Origin: Tepidiformaceae bacterium
GTDB lineage: Bacteria > Chloroflexota > Dehalococcoidia > Tepidiformales > Tepidiformaceae
DNA: 64,000 nt
NCBI GenBank assembly: GCA_958295975.1
Contig: OY282446.1
Coordinates: 1,403,289-1,467,288 of the forward strand
Reading direction: 5' to 3'
The notes beneath the pieces are model-generated. The model saw only the letters and a program-made list of their open reading frames with translations. It made no database searches and was not told the DNA's origin. The position numbers and the translations under genes are program-made. Positions 59,905-64,000 of the stretch are shown here, in pieces (positions within the stretch are counted from its first letter, which is position 1; every line of letters starts with the position of its first letter).

Positions 59905-60640
59905 CCCCGCGTGCGCGTGCCAGACTCCGGCGCCCCACGGCGCCGCGCGGGCGTGCCAGACTCCGCGCGCCCCACGGCGCCGCGCGGGCGTGCCAGACTC
60001 CGCGCGCCCCACGGGCGCCGCGCGGGCGTGCCAGACTCCGCGCGCCCCACGGCGCCGCGCGGGCGTGCCAGACTCCGCGCGCCCCACGGCGCCGCGCGGG
60101 CGTGCCAGACTCCGCGCGCCCCACGGCGCCGCGCGGGCGTGCCAGACTCCGCGCGCCCCACGGCGCCGCGCGGGCGTGCCAGACTCCGCGCGCCCCACGG
60201 CGCCGCGCGGGCGTGCCAGACTCCGCGCGCCCCACGGCGCCGCGCGGGCGTGCCAGACTCCGCGCGCCCCACGGCGCCGCGCGGGCGTGCCAGACTCCGC
60301 GCGCCCCACGGGCGCCGCGCGGGCGTGCCAGACTCCGCGCGCCCCACGGCGCCGCGCGGGCGTGCCAGACTCCGCGCGCCCCACGGGCGCCGCGCGGGCG
60401 TGCCAGACTCCGCGCGCCCCACGGCGCCGCGCGGGCGTGCCAGACTCCGCGCGCCCCACGGGCGCCGCGCGGGCGTGCCAGACTCCGCGCGCCCCACGGC
60501 GCCGCGCGGGCGTGCCAGACTCCGCGCGCCCCACGGCGCCGCGCGGGCGTGCCAGACTCCGCGCGCCCCACGGCGCCGCGCGGGCGTGCCAGACTCCGCG
60601 CGCCCCACGGCGCCGCGCGGGCGTGCTAGACTCCGCGCGC
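59905..60640 (+). repeat. Tandem array of about 20 copies of a 37-38 bp unit
   Basis: The unit reads GGGCGTGCCAGACTCC then GCGCGCCCCACGGCGCCGC. Units are contiguous with no spacers. Most are 37 bp; four have one extra G and are 38 bp. The first (59911) and last (60622) copies are degenerate. All internal copies carry CCAGACT, but the last, next to the molybdopterin gene, carries CTAGACT, making a TAGACT -10 box. GGCGCC palindromes and CGCGCGCC arms give each unit hairpin potential. Confidence 0.95.
60627..60632 (+). promoter_or_regulatory. -10 box of the molybdopterin oxidoreductase gene
   Basis: TAGACT in the last repeat copy lies 30 nt before the ATG at 60663. The leader contains GGGGGAG, a ribosome site. 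It is the only unit in the array with T at the first position of the hexamer. Confidence 0.55.
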
Positions 60641-60662
60641 ACCAACCTGTCGGGGGAGTCCC

Positions 60663-62813
60663 ATGATCGAGACGAAGAAATCCTTCTGCCGCTTCTGCCA
60701 CGCCTTCTGCGCCATCGAGGTCGACGTCGAGGACAACAAGGTGATCGAGGTGCGGGGCGACACGAGCGACCCGATCTACGGGGGCTACACCTGCATCAAG
60801 GGCCGCCACCTGCCGGAGCAGCACAACCATCCGGAGCGGCTGCGCAGCTCGCTCAAGCGGATGCCGGACGGCTCCTTCCAGCCCATTTCGAGCGAGCAGG
60901 CGATGGACGAGATCGCGGAGCGCCTGAGCGCCATCATCGCCGAGCACGGCCCGCGCGCGGTGGCCAGCTACAACGGCACCTACGCCTTCTGCAACGCCAT
61001 CACGCTGTCGGTGACGCGCGCCTGGCACGCGGGCGTGAAGTCGCCGTCGTACTACACCAGCGTCACCATCGACCAGCCCGCGAAGGCGATCGCGCCCTCG
61101 CGCCACGGCTCCTGGCTGGGCGGCTCGCACGGCTTCGAGAGCGCGGACGTGGCCATGCTCATCGGCAACAACCCCGTGGTCTCCATGTTCGGCGGCATCC
61201 CCCCCTTCAACCCCTGGAAGCGGCTGCGCGAGGCGCAGGCGCGCGGGCTGAAGCTGGTCGTGATCGACCCGCGCGTCTCCGACGTGGCCCGGCGCGCCGA
61301 CCTGCACCTGCAGGTGCGCCCGGGCGAGGACCCCACCCTGCTGGCCGGCATCGTGCGCGTGCTCTTCGAGGAAGGGCTGGTGGACGGCGATTTCGTGGCC
61401 GGCAACGTGGCCCATGTGGAAGAGCTGCGGCAGGCCGTGGACGCCTTCACGCTGGACTACGTGGAGGAGCGCACGGGCGTGCCCGCGGCGCTGGTGGAGC
61501 GCGCCGCGCGCATGTTCGCGGAGGGCCCGCGCGGCGTCGCCTCCAGCGGCACGGGCGCGAACATGTCGCCCCATCCCAACCTCACGGAGCACCTCGTGCA
61601 CACGCTGAACACGCTTTGCGGGCGCTACCTGCGCGAGGGCGAGACGGTGCCCAATCCGGGCGTGATCGGCCCCGCGCGCCCCTTCCTGGCGCAGGCCAAT
61701 CCGCCCAACCCGGCCTGGGGCAAGGGCGAGCCGAGCCGCGTGCGCGGGCTGGGCGAGATCTTCGGGGAGATGCCCACGGCGGCGCTCAGCGACGAGATCA
61801 TCACGCCCGGCGAGGGCCGCGTGCGCGCCCTCATCAGCGTGGGCGGCAACCCCGTGGGCGCCTGGCCCGACCAGCTGAAGACGATCGAGGCCATGAAGCA
61901 CCTCGACCTCAACGTCAGCATCGACATCAAGATGTCGCAGACGGCCAAGCTGGCCGACTACGTGATCGCGCCCAAGCTCTCGCTGGAGCGCCCCGACCTG
62001 ACCGTGCTCACGGACTCGTGGTATCCCGTCCCCTACGCCCACCACACGCCCGCCATGGTGGAGGCCGAGGACGACGTGATCGAGGAGTGGGAGTTCTTCT
62101 GGGGCATCGCCCACCGCATGAACACGGAGATCAACCTGCCCGGCGGGCCGCTGCCCATGGACGCGAAGCCGACCACTGAGCAGGTGCTGGACGTGGTGGC
62201 GGCGAAGTCCCGCATCCCGCTGGACCGCGTGCGCGCGGCGGACGGTGGCGGCGTCTTCGACGACGGCGAAGCCGTGCGCGTCGGCCCCAAGGCGGCGGGC
62301 GTGGACGCGCGCCTGGACGCGGCCCCGCCGGACCTGGCCGAGGAGCTGCGCGAGGTGCGCGCGGAGCCGCTGGTGGAAGGCGCGGGCTACCTCCCCGGCG
62401 AGGAGTTCACGCACCGCCTCATCAGCCGCCGCATGCGCGAGTTCTACAACTCCTCCGGGCGCGACATCGCCGGGCTGACGGCGCGCGACGGCGGCACCAA
62501 CCCGGCCTTCATGAACCCGCGCGACGGGGCCGAGCACGGCATCGAGGACGGCGCCGTCGTCGAGATCGAGTCGAGCCGCGCCACCATCCTCGGCGTGGCC
62601 GCCTTCAGCGACGACGTGCCCTCGGGCGTCATCTCCATGGCGCACTCGTGGGGCGACGTGCCCGCGCTCGACGCGGAGGTGCGCAGCATCGGCGGCAGCA
62701 CCAACCGCCTCGTGAACAACGAGGAGGCGTACGACCCGATCACGGGCATGGCCCGCCAGAGCGCCATCCCCGTGAACGTCCGCCCCGCCAAAGTCCCCGT
62801 GGCGGCGGGCTAG
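60663..62813 (+). CDS. Molybdopterin-dependent oxidoreductase (formate dehydrogenase/DMSO-reductase family)
   Basis: The 716-residue protein has a 4Fe-4S site Cys9-x2-Cys12-x3-Cys16-x27-Cys44 (FCRFCHAFC ... GYTCIKGR), then LIGNNPVVSMFGG, VVIDPRVSDVARRADLHLQ, ISVGGNPVGAWPD, and a C-terminal molydopterin dinucleotide domain (NPRDGAEHGIEDGAVVEIES, SIGGSTNRLVNNEE). The Mo-ligand position, Cys or Sec in formate dehydrogenases, falls in APSRHGSWLGG (residues 145-154), where no Cys is present; Ser146 may serve. The substrate is therefore open. The nitroreductase follows after 10 bp. Confidence 0.88.
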   Translation: MIETKKSFCRFCHAFCAIEVDVEDNKVIEVRGDTSDPIYGGYTCIKGRHLPEQHNHPERLRSSLKRMPDGSFQPISSEQAMDEIAERLSAIIAEHGPRAVASYNGTYAFCNAITLSVTRAWHAGVKSPSYYTSVTIDQPAKAIAPSRHGSWLGGSHGFESADVAMLIGNNPVVSMFGGIPPFNPWKRLREAQARGLKLVVIDPRVSDVARRADLHLQVRPGEDPTLLAGIVRVLFEEGLVDGDFVAGNVAHVEELRQAVDAFTLDYVEERTGVPAALVERAARMFAEGPRGVASSGTGANMSPHPNLTEHLVHTLNTLCGRYLREGETVPNPGVIGPARPFLAQANPPNPAWGKGEPSRVRGLGEIFGEMPTAALSDEIITPGEGRVRALISVGGNPVGAWPDQLKTIEAMKHLDLNVSIDIKMSQTAKLADYVIAPKLSLERPDLTVLTDSWYPVPYAHHTPAMVEAEDDVIEEWEFFWGIAHRMNTEINLPGGPLPMDAKPTTEQVLDVVAAKSRIPLDRVRAADGGGVFDDGEAVRVGPKAAGVDARLDAAPPDLAEELREVRAEPLVEGAGYLPGEEFTHRLISRRMREFYNSSGRDIAGLTARDGGTNPAFMNPRDGAEHGIEDGAVVEIESSRATILGVAAFSDDVPSGVISMAHSWGDVPALDAEVRSIGGSTNRLVNNEEAYDPITGMARQSAIPVNVRPAKVPVAAG

Positions 62814-62823
62814 GAGGCGCGCG

Positions 62824-63483
62824 ATGACGGACGCCCGCTCCGGCACCAACGACCTCTGGGAGGCGATCTACACGCAGCGCGCCATCCGCCGCTGGCGGGA
62901 CGAGCCCGTGCCCGATGCCCTCATCTGGAAGGTGATCGAGGCGGGCACGAAGGCGCCCTCCGGGAGCAACCTGCAGCCTTGGCGCTTCGTCGTCATCCGC
63001 GACGCGGAGACGCGCGAGGCCATCGCCGCCGAGCTGCGCCAGGGGCTGGAGAACCCCGGCCTGCGCCAGATGATCGACAACGCCATCAAGTCCGGCCCCA
63101 GGGGCGAGCGGCTGATGATGGCCGGGGCGAAAGGGCTCTTCGAGAACCTCGCCAGCGCGCCGGTGCTGATCGTGCCCTGCCTGTACGGGCTGCAGTCGCC
63201 CACGCAGGACCCGGCCACGCTGCTGGCGGGCAGCTCCATCTACCAGGCCGTGCAGAACATGATGCTGGCGGCGCGGGGGCTGGGGCTGGGCACGGTGATG
63301 ACGACCTTCCAGGGCGCAGTGGACGGCGTGCTGCGCGAGCGTTGCGGCATCCCCGCGGAGGCCACGCCCGCGGCCATCATCCCCATGGGCTTCCCCGACG
63401 CGAACTTCGGCCCGACCAACCGCAAGCCCGTCGAGGACGTGACCGGCTGGGAGCGCTGGGACGCGACGCGGGCGCGCGACTGA
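62824..63483 (+). CDS. Nitroreductase-family FMN oxidoreductase
   Basis: The 219-residue protein has YTQRAIRRWRDEPVPD (FMN-phosphate arginines), AGTKAPSGSNLQPWRFVVI, QAVQNMMLAARGLGLGTVMT and IPMGFPDANFGPTNRKPVEDV, standard for the family. It reduces nitro compounds, quinones or flavins with NAD(P)H. GGAGG lies eight bases upstream of the ATG, and it is in one operon with the molybdopterin enzyme. Confidence 0.9.
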   Translation: MTDARSGTNDLWEAIYTQRAIRRWRDEPVPDALIWKVIEAGTKAPSGSNLQPWRFVVIRDAETREAIAAELRQGLENPGLRQMIDNAIKSGPRGERLMMAGAKGLFENLASAPVLIVPCLYGLQSPTQDPATLLAGSSIYQAVQNMMLAARGLGLGTVMTTFQGAVDGVLRERCGIPAEATPAAIIPMGFPDANFGPTNRKPVEDVTGWERWDATRARD

Positions 63484-63510
63484 GGCCCGCCGCGTCCCCG
63501 ACGGGACGGC

Positions 63511-64000
63511 ATGATCGCGCTCTACCGCTTCTGGCCGGAGGCGCGCGAGGCCGTGCGCGCTTCCGTCGCGTCCGCCACCGCCACGCCCCTCCCCGCCGGG
63601 ACGGGCGCGACGCCCCTGGCGGAGGTCGTCACGACGCTGGGCGCGTACGACCTCGCCGTGCGCATGGAGACGGGGGACGGCGCGGGCGCGGACGCGACGG
63701 CGGCGCTGGCCGTGGCCCGGGCGATCCTGACTGGACGGCTGCGCCGCGTGGACGGCGGCTGGCTGGCCGCCATGACGCCGCCGCCGGTCGTCGCGCCGCC
63801 CGCCATCGACGCCTTTGCGGACCTCGCGGCGGAGACGCCCCTGTCGCTGCTGCGGGCGAAGGGCGGCTGGAACCTGGTGGCCGCCCCCGACCGCGAGACG
63901 TGGCTGACCTTCTCCATGACCTTCCTCAACCGGCGCACGTGGGAGCGCTTCGGCCCGCAGTCGGCCTGGCGCAGCCCCGACGTGAACGAGCTGGCCACGC
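63511..64000 (+). CDS. Partial gene of unknown function running off the window
   Basis: An ATG at 63511 opens a frame that stays open to the last base (163 residues). It starts IALYRFWPEAREAVRASV and includes GAYDLAVRMETGDGAG, TGRLRRVDGGWLAAM and TWLTFSMTFLNRRTWERFG. Codon third positions are G/C-rich in this frame, which supports coding. A GACGGGACGG tract precedes the ATG, 27 bp after the nitroreductase. I recognise no family from this part. Confidence 0.65.
   Translation, partial: MIALYRFWPEAREAVRASVASATATPLPAGTGATPLAEVVTTLGAYDLAVRMETGDGAGADATAALAVARAILTGRLRRVDGGWLAAMTPPPVVAPPAIDAFADLAAETPLSLLRAKGGWNLVAAPDRETWLTFSMTFLNRRTWERFGPQSAWRSPDVNELAT

Noticed and set aside
59905-60640. CRISPR array
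   Set aside because: Repeats are contiguous, with no unique spacers, and no cas gene is present.
59706-62849. Long minus-strand frame through the 37-bp array and the molybdopterin gene, and shorter array frames on both strands
   Set aside because: All frames are open in the array because the unit has no stop. Mixed 37- and 38-bp units shift the frame irregularly, so no constant repeat peptide is maintained.
63522-63998. 158-residue minus-strand frame at the window end
   Set aside because: Codon positions favour the plus-strand frame starting at 63511, which follows the nitroreductase in the same direction.

Overview
The window is a very G+C-rich, densely packed chromosomal segment. It has no transposase, integrase, phage gene or CRISPR array. 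The features that bear on its origin are: a tryptophan T-box leader, a CADD-type p-aminobenzoate protein, a fused SecDF, a NurA-HerA pair, AroH-type chorismate mutase, DUF2203, lipoproteins with Thr-Pro linkers, a complete inositol-lipid gene set, and many apparently leaderless promoters. Together they suggest a Chloroflexota bacterium, possibly of the Dehalococcoidia. This is inference from gene content, and a high-G+C actinobacterium-like lineage is not formally excluded.

Layout. 1-2.66 kb (+): end of nurA, a small gene and herA (DNA end resection). 2.66-18.2 kb (-): secDF and yajC; an HD protein and a Xer recombinase; then one compact run of 4-bp overlapping genes, nudix-CMD, HAD, a small ORF, trpG-D-C-F-B, a CPBP protease, trpA, aroH, scpA, ribF and tyrS. 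18.3-30.3 kb (-): a single 3,997-residue secreted leucine-rich-repeat protein built from nine modules. 30.4-34 kb (-): trpE, trpS and a CADD gene behind a T-box leader with a UGG (Trp) specifier. 34-36.6 kb (-): an alpha/beta-hydrolase lacking its serine, DUF2203 and glgC. 36.6-43.1 kb (+): an accessory zone of partly lower G+C with two anchored Thr/Pro-linker proteins, a tandemly duplicated two-gene HEPN cassette and a Cys/His-rich small protein, with the housekeeping gene nadE among them. 43.1-48.1 kb (-): recJ, fabF, nnr, acpS. 48.1-51.7 kb (+): folD, prfB, a membrane-anchored metalloprotease. 51.5-57 kb (-): ino1, two acyltransferases, PHP, PimA-like glycosyltransferase and CDP-alcohol phosphotransferase. 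57.1-64 kb (+): tRNA-Arg(TCT), an MBL hydrolase, a GltD-like flavoprotein, a 37-bp tandem array, a molybdopterin oxidoreductase, a nitroreductase and a partial gene.

How the parts work together. Tryptophan synthesis is complete (trpE, G, D, C, F, B, A), but trpE is cut off from the rest by the 12-kb LRR gene. Only the trpE part sits directly behind the Trp-sensing T-box, together with trpS and a gene expected to make p-aminobenzoate. The ino1-to-phosphotransferase operon has the gene set needed to make phosphatidylinositol and mannosylated, acylated derivatives like actinobacterial PIMs. Many first genes of transcription units carry a TANNNT box exactly 6-7 nt before the start codon, which implies leaderless mRNAs.

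The best candidates for undescribed biology are the duplicated HEPN cassette with an unrecognised partner, the modular LRR protein with interchangeable inserts, the promoter-like 37-bp array before the molybdopterin enzyme, and the Trp T-box/CADD link.
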